Below, piece by piece: positions 1 to 9,700 of a DNA stretch of 64,000 nucleotides; the stretch's first letter is position 1; each line of letters opens with the position of its first letter. The DNA is taken from the NCBI RefSeq assembly GCF_026343945.1, contig NZ_JAPKNJ010000001.1:1984001-2048000 (forward strand), in the 5' to 3' direction. The position numbers and the translations under genes are program-made. This DNA is from Kaistia algarum. GTDB taxonomy: Bacteria; Pseudomonadota; Alphaproteobacteria; Rhizobiales; Kaistiaceae. The notes below the pieces were generated by a model. It was not told the DNA's origin. It worked only from the letters and a program-made list of their open reading frames with translations, and searched no databases.

Positions 1-448
1 GGCGGATGATGATCATGATGCCTGCGAATCCGGCCAGCACGGCGAGGATACGCCCGATGCCGATCTGCTCGCCGAGAAAGAGCCAGGCGCCGAGGATCAG
101 GAAGATCGGCATGGAGAAATTGATCGCCGTCGCATCGGCCAGCGGGGCATGCATGAAAGCGACGAACAGCGAGACCAGCGCGGCGAGCTTCAGGCCGGCG
201 CGCAGAGCATGCAGCCAGCGATAGGGCGAGGCGCGCAGGTCCACCTGCGTTACGATCCAGGGCAGCAGCACCAGAAGGCCGAAGAAGGCGCGAAAGAAGC
301 CGATGATCAGCGGATGGACGCCATGGGCGAGCGTGCGCACGATGGCCGCGTCGAGCCCGTTCAGGAAGGCGGCCGCTATCATCATCAGGGCGGCCAGGGT
401 GGCACGGCGCTGCCGCGTCATGGCCGGGAACGGATCGCTGACGGCCAT
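1..448 (-). CDS. DMT-family (EamA) permease, 3' part outside window
   Basis: The reading frame starts at an ATG at 448 and runs off the left edge, giving the first 149 residues. They are strongly hydrophobic with about five membrane segments (near residues 17-35, 43-65, 85-105, 108-130 and 133-149). The F-R-A-F-F-G-L-L-V segment and the later stretch ending in L-F-L-G-E-Q-I-G-I are typical of the first EamA repeat of drug/metabolite transporters, which normally have two such repeats and ten helices. The substrate cannot be deduced. A second in-frame ATG at 421 is possible because neither start has a strong ribosome-binding site. The hydrolase gene upstream is on the same strand, 247 bases away. 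Confidence 0.75.
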   Translation of the reverse strand, partial: MAVSDPFPAMTRQRRATLAALMMIAAAFLNGLDAAIVRTLAHGVHPLIIGFFRAFFGLLVLLPWIVTQVDLRASPYRWLHALRAGLKLAALVSLFVAFMHAPLADATAINFSMPIFLILGAWLFLGEQIGIGRILAVLAGFAGIMIIIR

Positions 449-528
449 GGCTCAGCCCGGATTGGCGCCGGAAACCGCCACAAGTCACGTCCCCGATCGA
501 GCGGCCATCTTCGACACATGTGCTGTCT

Positions 529-544
529 CCTCCGTTCCCGGAGG
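529..544. other. Small perfect hairpin in the gap between permease and hydrolase genes
   Basis: CCTCCG and CGGAGG form a 6-bp stem around a TTCC loop. It lies downstream of the hydrolase gene (minus strand) and upstream of the permease. There is no T-run on the minus strand, so a classical terminator is not supported. Confidence 0.3.
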
Positions 545-571
545 TTATTCAACTCGTGGCCGCACATCCAT

Positions 572-595
572 ATCTGAAATACAAAAATATCAGAT
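572..595. promoter_or_regulatory. A+T-rich quasi-palindrome, possible operator upstream of the permease
   Basis: ATCTGA and TCAGAT are inverted around an A+T-rich centre (ACAAAA flanked by AT). The element lies 124 bases upstream of the permease start, in a locally A+T-rich patch of an otherwise G+C-rich gap. This geometry fits a binding site for a dimeric regulator of the permease. The regulator is unknown and no core promoter was assigned. Confidence 0.3.
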
Positions 596-695
596 GGCGG
601 GCCAACACCTCGTCGTGCTGAGCCGGAGAGAAGCCCGAGCGGTTCTCGTACACGCGATGGACGGGTATCGGGCTTCGCCGCAAAGCGCGCCGACG

Positions 696-1688
696 TCAAT
701 TCGTCAAACGCGGCGGCGGCTCGGGCATTGTCTTCATCGTCGCGAGGATTGTCTCGGTACTGGCGCCAGCGGCACACATTTCATTGGCCGTCTCGCCGAA
801 ATCCACCAGATCATGATGCCGCTCGTCGGTTGCGCGCCGGAGGGGAATAAGCCAGGCCGAATGGCCGCGCGCCACCAAGCCCTCGAAATAGAGCGTCTGG
901 GACGAGAACGGGACGTTCGTCTCACGCGGATCGCCGATGATGAAGATCCGGCGCGCGGGGTCAGCCTGGATCTTGTCGAGCGAGACGTAGGGGTCGAAGC
1001 GCGTCAGCTTGTCGCCCGGCTTGATCAGTCCGCGCGCCTCCAGATAGGTCCGATAGGCCGAGGCACCGGAGGAGATGACGGCGCAGCGCACGTCGTCCCG
1101 CCGGGCCAGCAGTTCCGCGACGATCGTGCCACCGCCGCTATGCCCGCCGAGCGCCCATGACTGAATTCCGTAGCGCTTGCTGAGGCCATCGAGTGCGGCA
1201 TTCACGAGGTCGGCCTCGATCGGCCGGCCGCGCATCGTGTAGTGCTTGCCGGAACTGCCATAGGTTCCCGGCCGTCCGAGGAAGATCGACGGCACACCGA
1301 AGCGATCGGCAAGCCTTTGCTCCTGCGCGACCATGACGGCGGGACCAAAACCCTTCTGCCGCTTGTCGGCGTTGCGGCCGCCCGGTCCCAGCACATCGCC
1401 GTTCAGCCAGATGGCGGCGATCGGATTGGGACCGGGCCCGGTCTTGAGGCCAGCCGCGAAATATCGCAGGCATGCCGGCTGCCCGTCGGCCTCCACCCAG
1501 ATCGCCGTTTCGTTCTTCTCCAGGGCCGCGCACTCCGACCGGCTGAGCTGGATTCCATCGACGACGGCGACGGGATCGAAGAACTGACTCTCCGGCCGAG
1601 ACTGCGCGAAGGACGGGATCGCAGGTCCGGCTATGGCGAACAATACCGCCAGAACCAGGGTTCTTCGGAGATTCAGGAAAGTGGGCAT
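696..1688 (-). CDS. Secreted alpha/beta-hydrolase family protein
   Basis: A 330-residue protein with an N-terminal Sec-type signal peptide (residues 1 to about 28: basic R-R, hydrophobic core, A-Q-S after the likely cleavage site). The nucleophile-elbow motif G-H-S-G-G places the presumed catalytic serine at residue 184. Acid and histidine candidates lie near I-F-I-I-G-D-P-R-E and in the C-terminal H-H-D-L-V-D region. This indicates a periplasmic serine hydrolase of esterase or peptidase type; the substrate is unknown. The ATG at 1688 is preceded by TTGGAG at good spacing. It is a single gene with no operon partner and is about as G+C-rich as its neighbours. Confidence 0.7.
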   Translation of the reverse strand: MPTFLNLRRTLVLAVLFAIAGPAIPSFAQSRPESQFFDPVAVVDGIQLSRSECAALEKNETAIWVEADGQPACLRYFAAGLKTGPGPNPIAAIWLNGDVLGPGGRNADKRQKGFGPAVMVAQEQRLADRFGVPSIFLGRPGTYGSSGKHYTMRGRPIEADLVNAALDGLSKRYGIQSWALGGHSGGGTIVAELLARRDDVRCAVISSGASAYRTYLEARGLIKPGDKLTRFDPYVSLDKIQADPARRIFIIGDPRETNVPFSSQTLYFEGLVARGHSAWLIPLRRATDERHHDLVDFGETANEMCAAGASTETILATMKTMPEPPPRLTN

Positions 1689-1998
1689 CGATTGGCTCCA
1701 AGGACGGGAGCCTGCATCAAACCGTTAGACTTTGATCTGAAATTGACCGTTTTGGCGCATCCGACGACAGCGTTAATGAAACCTGGCCATGCCGTTTCCG
1801 GCATTCAAGCTGTTCCGTGCTTCATGGGATCGAAGAGCGGTGACATGTCTATTGCCCAGCTCACTTCCTTCACGCGCACCAATGCCACTCGCTAAAGATG
1901 GTCCAAGTGGCCGTCTCTGGCTTCCTCGCGCTCCGTGCTCGCTCCGTCCTGGCGGAACCGATCGCGCGAAGCCTCCTGATCGACGAGCCCGAAACGCA
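1689..1998. other. Non-coding gap between hydrolase and pnp terminator
   Basis: No credible gene is seen here. It holds the promoter and leader of the hydrolase (minus strand, leader with TTGGAG just before 1688) and spacer DNA. Open frames crossing it on the plus strand are extensions of frames antisense to real genes, without ribosome-binding sites. Confidence 0.5.
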
Positions 1999-2030
1999 AA
2001 AGGCCCCGGCGATCGCTCGCCGGGGCCTTT
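1999..2030 (-). terminator. Rho-independent terminator of pnp (end of the rimP-pnp block)
   Basis: AAAGGCCCCGGC is repeated as its exact complement around a short GATCGCTC centre, giving a 12-bp G+C-rich stem. On the minus strand the stem is followed by TTTTGCGTTT. It lies about 20 bases past the pnp stop codon, as expected for the end of the operon. Confidence 0.85.
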
Positions 2031-2051
2031 GTCATGGTCGGAAGCGGGAGA

Positions 2052-4187
2052 TTACTCCGCGGCGGATTCCGCCTTGTCTTCCTTGATTTCCTGGCCGGTG
2101 GTCTGGTCGACCATCTTCATCGACAGGCGGACCTTGCCGCGCTCGTCGAAGCCGAGCAGCTTAACCCAGACCTTGTCGCCTTCCTTGACCACGTCCTGCG
2201 TCTTGGCGACGCGCTGGCTGGAAAGCTGCGAGATGTGGACGAGACCGTCCTTGGCGCCGAAGAAATTGACGAAGGCGCCGAAATCGACGGCCTTCACAAC
2301 GGTGCCCTGGTAGATCTGGCCGACCTCCGGCTCAGCGGCGATGCCGCGGATCCAGTTCAGCGCGGCGGTGATCGCCTTGCCGTCCGAGGAGGCGACCTTG
2401 ACGGTGCCGTCGTCCGAGATGTCGATCTTGGCGCCGGTCTTCTCGACGATCTCGCGGATGACCTTGCCGCCCGAACCGATCACTTCACGGATCTTGTCGG
2501 TCGGAATCTGGATCACTTCGATGCGCGGCGCATGCTCGCCGAGCGAGGGGCGCGCCGAGGTCAGGGCCTTCGACATCTCGCCGAGGATATGGGCACGACC
2601 GCCCTTCGCCTGGTCGAGGGCGACCTTCATGATCTCCTCGGTGATGCCGGCGATCTTGATGTCCATCTGCAGCGAGGTGACGCCAAGCTCGGTGCCGGCG
2701 ACCTTGAAGTCCATGTCGCCGAGATGATCCTCGTCGCCGAGGATGTCGGAGAGAACCGCATAGCGGTCGCCTTCGAGGATCAGGCCCATGGCGATGCCCG
2801 CCACCGGACGCTTCAGCGGCACGCCGGCATCCATCAGCGACAGCGAGGTGCCGCAGACGGTGGCCATCGAAGACGAACCATTCGACTCCGTGATCTCGGA
2901 GACGACGCGGAGCGTGTAGGGGAATTCATGATGGTTCGGCAGGACCGGGCGCACGGCGCGCCAGGCGAGCTTGCCATGACCGATTTCGCGGCGGCCGGGC
3001 GAACCCATGCGGCCGGTCTCGCCGACCGAATAGGGCGGGAAGTTGTAGTGCAGCAGGAAGGTTTCCTTGTAGGTGCCTTCCAGCGCGTCGATGAACTGCT
3101 CGTCATCGCCCGTGCCGAGCGTCGCAACCACGAGAGCCTGCGTCTCGCCGCGGGTGAAGATCGCCGAACCATGGGTGCGCGGCAGGACGCCGACTTCCGA
3201 AACGATCGGGCGAACCGTCGTCAGGTCGCGGCCATCGATGCGGCTCTTGGTGTCGAGGATATTCCAGCGGACGATCTTCGCCTGCAATTCCTTGAAGACG
3301 GCGCCGATCTTTTCCTTGTCGAAGCGCGGCTCCTGCCCTTCCGGGAAGAAATGCGCCATCACCTTCGCCTTGACGGCGTCGACGGCGGCGTAGCGCTCCT
3401 GCTTGACGGTATTCTTGTAGGCGGCGCGCAGTTCGGTCTCGGCAATGCCGAGCATTTCGGTCTCGATCGCCGAAAGATCGGGAGCTACGAAATCGCGCGG
3501 CTCCTTGGCGGCCTTCTCGGCGAGCGCGATGATCGCGTCGATCACCGGCTGGAAGCCGCGATGGCCGAACATGACGGCGCCGAGCATCGTGTCCTCGGAA
3601 AGCTCCTGCGCTTCCGATTCCACCATCAGCACCGCATCGCCCGTACCGGCGACGACGAGGTCGAGCTTGGAATTCTCATGCTGGTCGAGCAGCGGGTTCA
3701 GGACGAACTCGCCATCGATCAGGCCGACGCGGGCGGCGCCGACCGGGCCCATGAAGGGCACGCCGGAAAGCGTCAGAGCGGCCGAGGCGGCGACGAGTGC
3801 GACGATATCGGGATCGTTCTCGAGATCATGCGACAGAACCGTCGCGACGACCTGCGTCTCACAGCGGAAGCCTTCGGCGAAAAGCGGGCGGATCGGCCGG
3901 TCGATGAGACGCGAGGTCAGCGTCTCCTTCTCCGACGGACGGCCTTCGCGCTTGAAGAAGCCGCCGGGGATCTTGCCGGCTGCGAAGGTCTTTTCCTGGT
4001 AGTTCACGGTCAGCGGGAAGAAGTCGATTCCCGGCTTGGCCTGTTTGGCGGCGACGACGGTCGCCAGCACGGTGGTCTCGCCATAGGTGGCGAGCACGGC
4101 ACCGTCGGCCTGGCGGGCGATCTTGCCGGTTTCGAGAACGAGGGTGCGTCCGCCCCACTCGATTTCGACGCGTTGTGTATCGAACAT
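2052..4187 (-). CDS. pnp: Polyribonucleotide nucleotidyltransferase (PNPase)
   Basis: PNPase degrades RNA 3' to 5' by phosphorolysis and is a core degradosome enzyme of the cytoplasm. The 711-residue product has the usual order: a first RNase PH domain (residues about 5-140), an alpha-helical linker, a second RNase PH domain (about 320-460), a KH domain ([12 protein letters not shown], about 555-615) and an S1 domain (about 620-690, [13 protein letters not shown]). A longer frame begins at 4256, but M-F-D-T-Q-R-V-E-I at 4187 matches the family start and follows AAGGATAGGAA. It is the last gene of the block, 194 bases after rpsO, with an intervening hairpin at 4244-4266 that may be a processing or autoregulatory site. 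Confidence 0.98.
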   Translation of the reverse strand: MFDTQRVEIEWGGRTLVLETGKIARQADGAVLATYGETTVLATVVAAKQAKPGIDFFPLTVNYQEKTFAAGKIPGGFFKREGRPSEKETLTSRLIDRPIRPLFAEGFRCETQVVATVLSHDLENDPDIVALVAASAALTLSGVPFMGPVGAARVGLIDGEFVLNPLLDQHENSKLDLVVAGTGDAVLMVESEAQELSEDTMLGAVMFGHRGFQPVIDAIIALAEKAAKEPRDFVAPDLSAIETEMLGIAETELRAAYKNTVKQERYAAVDAVKAKVMAHFFPEGQEPRFDKEKIGAVFKELQAKIVRWNILDTKSRIDGRDLTTVRPIVSEVGVLPRTHGSAIFTRGETQALVVATLGTGDDEQFIDALEGTYKETFLLHYNFPPYSVGETGRMGSPGRREIGHGKLAWRAVRPVLPNHHEFPYTLRVVSEITESNGSSSMATVCGTSLSLMDAGVPLKRPVAGIAMGLILEGDRYAVLSDILGDEDHLGDMDFKVAGTELGVTSLQMDIKIAGITEEIMKVALDQAKGGRAHILGEMSKALTSARPSLGEHAPRIEVIQIPTDKIREVIGSGGKVIREIVEKTGAKIDISDDGTVKVASSDGKAITAALNWIRGIAAEPEVGQIYQGTVVKAVDFGAFVNFFGAKDGLVHISQLSSQRVAKTQDVVKEGDKVWVKLLGFDERGKVRLSMKMVDQTTGQEIKEDKAESAAE

Positions 4188-4243
4188 GGCTGTTCCTATC
4201 CTTGGCGGATGCCTCGGCTCAGCCATGGACAAGATGACGAGAG

Positions 4244-4266
4244 GCTTTCGGTTCACACCCGAAAGC
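4244..4266 (-). promoter_or_regulatory. Hairpin in the rpsO-pnp intergenic leader
   Basis: GCTTTCGG and CCGAAAGC form a perfect 8-bp stem with a 7-base loop, 57 bases upstream of the pnp start. There is no T-run after it on the minus strand, so it is not an obvious terminator. In Escherichia coli the rpsO-pnp spacer carries an RNase III-cut hairpin through which PNPase represses itself. An equivalent role here is inference. Confidence 0.45.
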
Positions 4267-4381
4267 GTCCGGCAATCCTGCCATGGCTCGGGCTGTCATC
4301 CGCGAACCAGTCGCGCGGCAGCCCCATGCCGCCGCGCCGTACAATTCTCGTCTTCCGGATACGGGCCTCGGCCCGATCCGC

Positions 4382-4651
4382 TCAGCGACGCAGGCCGAGG
4401 CGCTCGATCAGCGACTTGTAGCGGGCTTCCTCGACCTTCTTCACATAGTCGAGAAGGCTGCGGCGCTGGCTGACCATCTTCAGGAGGCCGCGGCGGGAGT
4501 GATTGTCCTTGCCGTGGGTCTTGAAATGCTCGGTCAGATTGGCGATCCGCTCGGAAAGAACGGCGACCTGCACCTCCGGCGAGCCCGTATCGTCGGGTCC
4601 GGTGGCGTATTCCTTGATCAATTCCTGCTTGCGAGCAGCTGTGATCGACAT
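4382..4651 (-). CDS. rpsO: 30S ribosomal protein S15
   Basis: An 89-residue protein, the usual length of S15, which binds the central domain of 16S rRNA early in 30S assembly. Recognisable family segments are the start S-I-T-A-A-R-K-Q, the [14 protein letters not shown] loop-helix, H-S-R-R-G-L-L and the basic tail. A longer upstream frame exists, but the ATG at 4651 is preceded by AAAGGGATG and matches the family start. It lies between truB and pnp, the order conserved across many proteobacteria. Confidence 0.98.
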   Translation of the reverse strand: MSITAARKQELIKEYATGPDDTGSPEVQVAVLSERIANLTEHFKTHGKDNHSRRGLLKMVSQRRSLLDYVKKVEEARYKSLIERLGLRR

Positions 4652-4796
4652 CGGGGCATCCCTTTCGTGATTGGGGTTCCGGCAGGAGCCGGAGCTTCGT
4701 CGACGCGCGGCCTCGTTCGGGTCCACGCGCTCGCCGGTCTCGGGGCGGCCAGTGCCGGGATGTCGTCCAGCACGGTCGCCGCGCAAACGGCTAAAC

Positions 4797-4822
4797 CCCG
4801 GATGGCCGCAGGGCCGTCCGGG
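4797..4822 (-). terminator. Probable terminator or attenuator after truB
   Basis: CCCGGATGGCC and GGCCGTCCGGG pair over 11 bp (one T-G wobble) around a GCAG loop, about 50 bases past the truB stop. The minus-strand sequence that follows (GTTTAGCCGTTTGCG) has only short T-runs, so termination may be partial. That would let rpsO be read both from the operon and from its own promoter. Confidence 0.5.
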
Positions 4823-4869
4823 AGCGGGCGACATATGCACGATATGGCGTGCCATGACCAGCGGAATGT

Positions 4870-5805
4870 TCAGGCGGCAGAATGGGTTTCCGGCGGGAAC
4901 ACCCGGGACGGGAGAAACTCGCCGCGCTCGATTTCGCCGATAGCCACGAGCACGCCCTTGTGGGTTGCATAGCAGGTCTCGCCGTTGGCGGCTTCCGGGC
5001 GACCGCGCAGGATGAAGCCTTGGCCATTGCGCAGGCGAGCCGCCTCGCTATCGGAGGCCCGGACCTCGGTGAGTTCGGCGAGTGCCGCTTCGATCGGCGT
5101 CAGCTGGGGTGCGACGGCCTCGGGGCCGCCTTCCTCATGCATCGTGCGTAGATCGTCGAGCCGGATCATCGAAGCCTCGTCAAACGGCCCGACCATCAGG
5201 CGGCGGAGCTGCACGACATGGGCATGCGTTCCCAGCGCACGCCCCAGATCCCTTGCAATCGCTCGGACGTAAGTGCCCTTGCCGCATTCCGCCTCGAATA
5301 TGGTCGTATCGGTATCCGGCAGGTCGACGATCTCCAGCCGGTGCACCTGAACGGGCCGGGCATCGAGCTCGACGACTTCGCCTTCGCGGGCGAGGTCATA
5401 GGCGCGGTCGCCATCGACCTTGATGGCGGAGAACGCCGGTGGTGTCTGGAGAATCTCGCCGATAAAGTCTGGAAGCGCCGCCTCGATCGCCGCGCGATCC
5501 GGGCGGTGATCCGAGCGGGCGACAATGTCGCCCTCCGCATCGTCCGTCGCCGTCTCTTCGCCCCAACGCACGGAGAAGGAATAGACCTTTCGCCCGTCCA
5601 TGACATAGGGGACGGTCTTGGTCGCCTCGCCGAGCGCGATCGGCAGCATGCCGGTCGCCAGCGGATCCAGCGTACCCGCATGTCCGGCCTTCTGGGCATC
5701 GAACAGCCGGCGTATGACGGCCACAGCCTGCGTCGACGTGATGCCGAGCGGCTTGTCGAGGATCAGCCAGCCGGAAACCGGCCGGCCCTTCTTGCGGCGG
5801 GCCAT
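4870..5805 (-). CDS. truB: tRNA pseudouridine(55) synthase TruB
   Basis: TruB makes pseudouridine at position 55 in the T-loop of most tRNAs. The 311-residue protein has the N-terminal [13 protein letters not shown] motif and the catalytic loop [14 protein letters not shown] with the nucleophilic aspartate at residue 47. The later [13 protein letters not shown] motif is also present. The start at 5805 lies 3 bases after the rbfA stop, so the two genes are almost certainly cotranslated. The C-terminal region is of PUA type. Position and length are typical of alphaproteobacterial TruB. Confidence 0.97.
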   Translation of the reverse strand: MARRKKGRPVSGWLILDKPLGITSTQAVAVIRRLFDAQKAGHAGTLDPLATGMLPIALGEATKTVPYVMDGRKVYSFSVRWGEETATDDAEGDIVARSDHRPDRAAIEAALPDFIGEILQTPPAFSAIKVDGDRAYDLAREGEVVELDARPVQVHRLEIVDLPDTDTTIFEAECGKGTYVRAIARDLGRALGTHAHVVQLRRLMVGPFDEASMIRLDDLRTMHEEGGPEAVAPQLTPIEAALAELTEVRASDSEAARLRNGQGFILRGRPEAANGETCYATHKGVLVAIGEIERGEFLPSRVFPPETHSAA

Positions 5806-5808
5806 GGC

Positions 5809-6243
5809 TCAGTCTTCGTCGCTGTCGGATTCAGGCTTCGCCGCCTCGATGTCGTGGCGCACGATCGGATCGGAGCGCAGCAGCGCGTCAATGCGCGATC
5901 CCTCGGCAAAGGAGGTATCGACACGAAAGCGCAGATCCGCCGCGAATTTCATGTTCACGCGCCGCGCCACCTCGCCGCGCAGGAACTTCCTGTGCAGTTC
6001 CAGCGCCGCGACGACGCCTTCGGCGTTCTGGCCGCCAAGCGGCATGACATAGGCCGTCGCAACCTTGAGGTCCGGCGAAAGGCGGACCTCCGGGACCGTG
6101 ACGATCACGCCCTCGAGCGCAGGCTCGCGGAGTTCGCCGCGAGCCAATATTTCCGACAGCGCATGCCGCACCAGCTCGCCGACGCGGAGCTGGCGCTGAC
6201 CGGGCGTGCCGATCTTCTTTCCGTTTGAAGCCGTTCTCGCCAT
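5809..6243 (-). CDS. rbfA: 30S ribosome-binding factor RbfA
   Basis: RbfA binds the 30S subunit and helps the late maturation of the 16S rRNA 5' end. The 144-residue product shows the KH-like family features [14 protein letters not shown] and [14 protein letters not shown], plus an acidic tail. A GTG at 6255 would add four residues. The ATG at 6243 was chosen because M-A-R-T resembles family starts, although neither has a strong ribosome-binding site. It lies 21 bases after infB and 3 bases before truB, within the conserved nusA-infB-rbfA-truB order. Confidence 0.95.
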   Translation of the reverse strand: MARTASNGKKIGTPGQRQLRVGELVRHALSEILARGELREPALEGVIVTVPEVRLSPDLKVATAYVMPLGGQNAEGVVAALELHRKFLRGEVARRVNMKFAADLRFRVDTSFAEGSRIDALLRSDPIVRHDIEAAKPESDSDED

Positions 6244-6264
6244 GAAATCCCGCACGGTCGCTCG

Positions 6265-8955
6265 TTAGAGCGACCGCTTGATCTCCTCGACGCGATAGCA
6301 CTCGATGACGTCGCCGGCACGCATGTCTTCGTATTTCTCGAAGGCCATGCCGCATTCCTGGCCCGCCGGCACTTCCTTGACTTCGTCCTTGAAGCGCTTG
6401 AGCGTCGAGAGCTTGCCCTCGTGGATGACGACGTTCTCGCGGATGAGGCGGACATTGGCGCCGCGCTCGACCGTGCCGTCGGTGACGCGGCAACCCGCGA
6501 CCTTGCCGACCTTGGTGATGTGGAAGATCTCGAGGATCTCCGCATTGCCAAGCATCGTCTCGCGCCGCTCCGGCGTCAGCAGGCCGGACATCGCCGCCTT
6601 CACGTCGTCGACGAGATCGTAGATGACGTTGTAGTAGCGGATCTCGATGCCGTCGCGGTCCGATACGTCACGCGCCTGCTTGTTGGCGCGAACGTTGAAG
6701 CCGAAGATCGCCGCATTCGAGGCTGCGGCGAGCGTGACGTCGGACTCCGTGATGCCGCCGACGCCTGCATGCAGGATCCGGGCAGCGACCTCGGAAGTTC
6801 CGAGCGCCTCCAGCGCACCGATGATGGCCTCGACCGAGCCCTGAACGTCACCCTTGATGACGATCGTGAACTCCTTGAGCCCGGCACTCTGGCGCTGGTT
6901 CATCATTTCGGTCAGCGAGCCACGGGCGCTGGTCTGGCGGGCAACCGCCTTCTCGCGCTTCTGGCGAGCGCGATAGTCCGCGATTTCGCGAGCCCGCGCC
7001 TCATTCTCGACGACGGCGAAACGATCGCCGGCCTCGGGAGCCGCCTGGAAGCCGAGCACCTCGACCGGCATCGAAGGCGCCGCCTCCGATACGGTCTTGC
7101 CGTGGTCGTCGATCAACGCGCGGACGCGGCCCCACTCGGAGCCGGCCACGACGATGTCGCCCGGATGCAGCGTGCCGCCCTGGACCAGAACGGTCGCAAC
7201 CGGACCGCGACCCTTGTCGAGCTTGGCCTCGATGACGACGCCGTCCGCAACGCGGCGGGGATCGGCCTTGAGATCGAGAACTTCGGCCTGCAGCAGGATC
7301 GTCTCCAGCAGCCTGTCGAGATTGAGGCCGGTCTTGGCCGAGACTTCGACGTCGAGCGTCTCGCCGCCCATGGTTTCGACGAAGACCTCATGCTGCAGCA
7401 ACTCGGTGCGAACCCGCTGCGGATCGGCGTCCGGCTTGTCGATCTTGTTGATCGCCACGATGATCGGCACCTTGGCGGCGCGAGCATGGTTGATCGCCTC
7501 GATCGTCTGCGGCATGACGCCGTCATCCGCGGCCACCACGAGGACGACGATATCCGTCGCCCGTGCGCCGCGCTGGCGCATTGCCGTGAAGGCGGCGTGA
7601 CCGGGGGTATCGATGAAGGTGATCTTCTCCCCGTCCTGCTCGACCTGATAGGCACCGATGTGCTGCGTGATGCCGCCGGCTTCGCCGGAGACGACGCTGG
7701 TCTTGCGGATCGCGTCGAGCAGCGACGTCTTGCCGTGGTCGACATGGCCCATGATGGTGACGACCGGCGGACGCCGCTCGACGTCATCCTCGACGCGGTT
7801 GCGGTCGAACAGACCTTCCTCGACGTCGGATTCGGCGACGCGGCGGACGGTATGGCCCATATCCTCGGCGATCAGCTGCGCCATGTCGGCGTCGATCACG
7901 TCGGTCGCCTTCAGGAGCTGGCCCTGCTTCATCAGGAACTTGATCACGTCGACGGCGCGCTCTGCCATGCGGTTGGCAAGATCGCCGATGGTGATCGTTT
8001 CCGGAAGGATGACCTCACGAGAAATCTTCTCGCGCGGTCCCTGCGCCATCTGGCGGGCCCGTTCCCTTTCGCGGCGGCGGCGGACCGAGGCGAGCGAACG
8101 CTCACGCTCGGAATCATCCAGCGCATTCGAAAGCGTCAGGCGGCCGCGCGGCTTGGCGTCTTCCTTCTTGACGGGCTTGGGATCAACGGCCTTGGGGCGC
8201 TTGGACGTGGAAGGACGCAGGCCGCCGGAGCGATCCTCCTCCTCGTCGCGACCGGAAGGCCGCGCCGCGCCCGGAGCGGCCGTGCGGCTCGCCGGCTTTT
8301 CGGTAGCATTGGGGTCGCGCTGGGTCGGTGCGGTACGAGACGGCTGGACCGTTCCCTGCGGACGCGCGGCTTCGCTTTCGCCGAGACGCCGACGCGCGGC
8401 CTCTTCGGACTTTTCGCGAACCGCGGCCTCAACGAGACGGCGTGCATCCTCTTCAGCCTGACGCTTCGCGGCCTCCTCGCGCTCCTTGGCGAGGCGAATC
8501 TCTTCCTCGGCACGGCGGCGCGCATCTTCCTCCGCCTGGCGACGCTCTTCCGCATCGCGGACACGCGCCCCGGCCAACGCCTTGGCGCGGGCGTCGAGTT
8601 CATCGGTTGAAAGCTGACGCAACACCATGCCGCCACGCGGCTGCTGGCGCGGCTGCGGAGCGGCCGGCGTCGGGCGAACCTGTGTGGACTGGATGGTGCG
8701 GGTCTGCGAAGGCGGAGCGCCAGCAGGGCGCTGCGACGCCGGCGCGGGCGCGCTTGGCGCGGCGGCTACCGTCGGCGGCGTTTCACTCTTGCCCGGGATC
8801 AGGACACGCTTCTTCTTCTCCACGACGACGGTGTTCGTCCGCCCGTGCGAGAAGCTCTGCCTGACTGTCCCACGCTCGAGGTCACGGCCCTTGAGGCTCA
8901 GCGTCTTCTTCGCGCCGCCAACATCCTTGTCGCCGCTATTGCTCGTATCGTTCAT
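6265..8955 (-). CDS. infB: Translation initiation factor IF-2
   Basis: IF-2 is the GTPase that brings formyl-Met-tRNA to the 30S complex and promotes subunit joining. The 896-residue product has a long, low-complexity, Arg/Glu/Ala-rich N-terminal region (residues 1 to about 320, with a charged coiled coil near 125-200). An IF2-N domain follows, then the G domain with G1 at about 402-410 (G-H-V-D-H-G-K-T), D-T-P-G-H and N-K-I-D, and the EF-Tu-like domains II-IV. The open frame extends to 9135, but the ATG at 8955 fits the family and follows GGAC-TAAAGA. The upstream ylxR-type gene ends 7 bases before it. Confidence 0.98.
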   Translation of the reverse strand: MNDTSNSGDKDVGGAKKTLSLKGRDLERGTVRQSFSHGRTNTVVVEKKKRVLIPGKSETPPTVAAAPSAPAPASQRPAGAPPSQTRTIQSTQVRPTPAAPQPRQQPRGGMVLRQLSTDELDARAKALAGARVRDAEERRQAEEDARRRAEEEIRLAKEREEAAKRQAEEDARRLVEAAVREKSEEAARRRLGESEAARPQGTVQPSRTAPTQRDPNATEKPASRTAAPGAARPSGRDEEEDRSGGLRPSTSKRPKAVDPKPVKKEDAKPRGRLTLSNALDDSERERSLASVRRRRERERARQMAQGPREKISREVILPETITIGDLANRMAERAVDVIKFLMKQGQLLKATDVIDADMAQLIAEDMGHTVRRVAESDVEEGLFDRNRVEDDVERRPPVVTIMGHVDHGKTSLLDAIRKTSVVSGEAGGITQHIGAYQVEQDGEKITFIDTPGHAAFTAMRQRGARATDIVVLVVAADDGVMPQTIEAINHARAAKVPIIVAINKIDKPDADPQRVRTELLQHEVFVETMGGETLDVEVSAKTGLNLDRLLETILLQAEVLDLKADPRRVADGVVIEAKLDKGRGPVATVLVQGGTLHPGDIVVAGSEWGRVRALIDDHGKTVSEAAPSMPVEVLGFQAAPEAGDRFAVVENEARAREIADYRARQKREKAVARQTSARGSLTEMMNQRQSAGLKEFTIVIKGDVQGSVEAIIGALEALGTSEVAARILHAGVGGITESDVTLAAASNAAIFGFNVRANKQARDVSDRDGIEIRYYNVIYDLVDDVKAAMSGLLTPERRETMLGNAEILEIFHITKVGKVAGCRVTDGTVERGANVRLIRENVVIHEGKLSTLKRFKDEVKEVPAGQECGMAFEKYEDMRAGDVIECYRVEEIKRSL

Positions 8956-8962
8956 TCGGTCT

Positions 8963-9655
8963 TTAGTCCTGCGGGTCCTGCGCCGCTCCCGGCGCGTTCT
9001 TCTCGGGCATTTCCGGCGGTTCTGTCTCGGAGCCGTCGCCAATGCCGACAAGCCCGTCTTCGCCTCGAAAACGGGCGAGCGTTGCGACACGCTCCATAGC
9101 ATTTTCGCTCGCCCGGCCCGCGAGCAGAGCAGCATGTATCACATTTGACCGGCCTAATGCCAAATCCAATTGTCCGGAAGCAAAGATTCGGACAATCGGA
9201 ACGGAATTGGCCTTTCCAAAGCGCCGCCGAAGCGCCGCCTCGATCTTTTCGCGCCCGTCATCGCCGGCTTCCTTGGCCTGAACGATGGCGATCACGGCAT
9301 CCCTGGCAATCGCCGCCTCGACCTTCGCAAAGCCGGTGAGGATCTCACCGGCCTTTCGCGCGAAGGACAGCGACTGCAACGCTGCATCCTCCAGCAGGCT
9401 GTCGACGCGATCGGCAAGGCCGGGCTCGACCTTCGCCTCGACGCGAAACCCGCGCGAGAAAACCTTCTTGCGCTCCGCCGCGGCCAGGATCTCCCACCGC
9501 GCCGTCACCCAGACTCCCCTTCCAGGAAGCCGGCGGCGAAGATCGGGAACCACCCGGCCCTCCGGATCGAGCACGAAACGTATCATCCGGTCCGTCGGCA
9601 TCGCGAGGCGCGAGACGACGCAGCTTCGGATCAAGGGCTCGTTGCGGCTCGCCAA
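8963..9655 (-). CDS. YlxR-type RNA-binding protein fused to an L7Ae-like domain
   Basis: A 230-residue protein between nusA and infB. Residues about 8-75 are a YlxR (DUF448) domain with the R-x-C-V-V-S-R segment, R-F-V-L-D-P-E-G and P-G-R-G-V-W-V-T. Residues about 95-180 resemble the ribosomal L7Ae/L30e fold ([12 protein letters not shown]). An acidic, proline-rich tail follows. Known YlxR proteins bind RNA and are linked to RNase P or nucleoid functions; the two-domain form is usual in alphaproteobacteria. The start is a TTG at 9655, decided by GGAGG at ideal spacing and by the family start. It lies 28 bases after nusA, just downstream of a hairpin. Confidence 0.9.
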   Translation of the reverse strand: MASRNEPLIRSCVVSRLAMPTDRMIRFVLDPEGRVVPDLRRRLPGRGVWVTARWEILAAAERKKVFSRGFRVEAKVEPGLADRVDSLLEDAALQSLSFARKAGEILTGFAKVEAAIARDAVIAIVQAKEAGDDGREKIEAALRRRFGKANSVPIVRIFASGQLDLALGRSNVIHAALLAGRASENAMERVATLARFRGEDGLVGIGDGSETEPPEMPEKNAPGAAQDPQD

Positions 9656-9670
9656 AACTACCTCCGCAAG

Positions 9671-9700
9671 AAGAGAGACGGGTTCAAGACCCGCTCTCTT
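9671..9700 (-). terminator. Hairpin across the nusA stop codon, possible intra-operon attenuator
   Basis: AAGAGAG and CTCTCTT, plus CGGGT and ACCCG, build a stem of about 12 bp with one bulged A and a 5-base loop. It includes the nusA stop codon (9684-9686) and ends just before the GGAGG of the next gene. On the minus strand the 3' arm runs into TCTCTTCTT, which is moderately U-rich. It may be an attenuator, a NusA-responsive site or an mRNA processing point. Confidence 0.5.

Noticed and set aside
418..777. 119-codon minus-strand frame between hydrolase and permease
   Set aside because: It overlaps the ends of both real genes in another frame, is arginine-rich without domain features and has no ribosome-binding site.
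1789..2313. 174-codon plus-strand frame across the pnp terminator
   Set aside because: It runs through a strong terminator and into the antisense of pnp, with no recognisable protein features.
2034..4421. 795-codon open frame on the plus strand opposite pnp, and similar long antisense frames opposite infB, nusA, metK, maeB and dnaK
   Set aside because: They mirror well-conserved genes in high-G+C DNA, lack ribosome-binding sites and family features, and are rich in D, R, G and L from antisense codon bias.
9673..9698. T-arm-like GGGTTCAAGACCC resembling part of a tRNA
   Set aside because: There is no acceptor, D or anticodon arm around it, and it overlaps the nusA stop codon. It is better explained as a simple hairpin.
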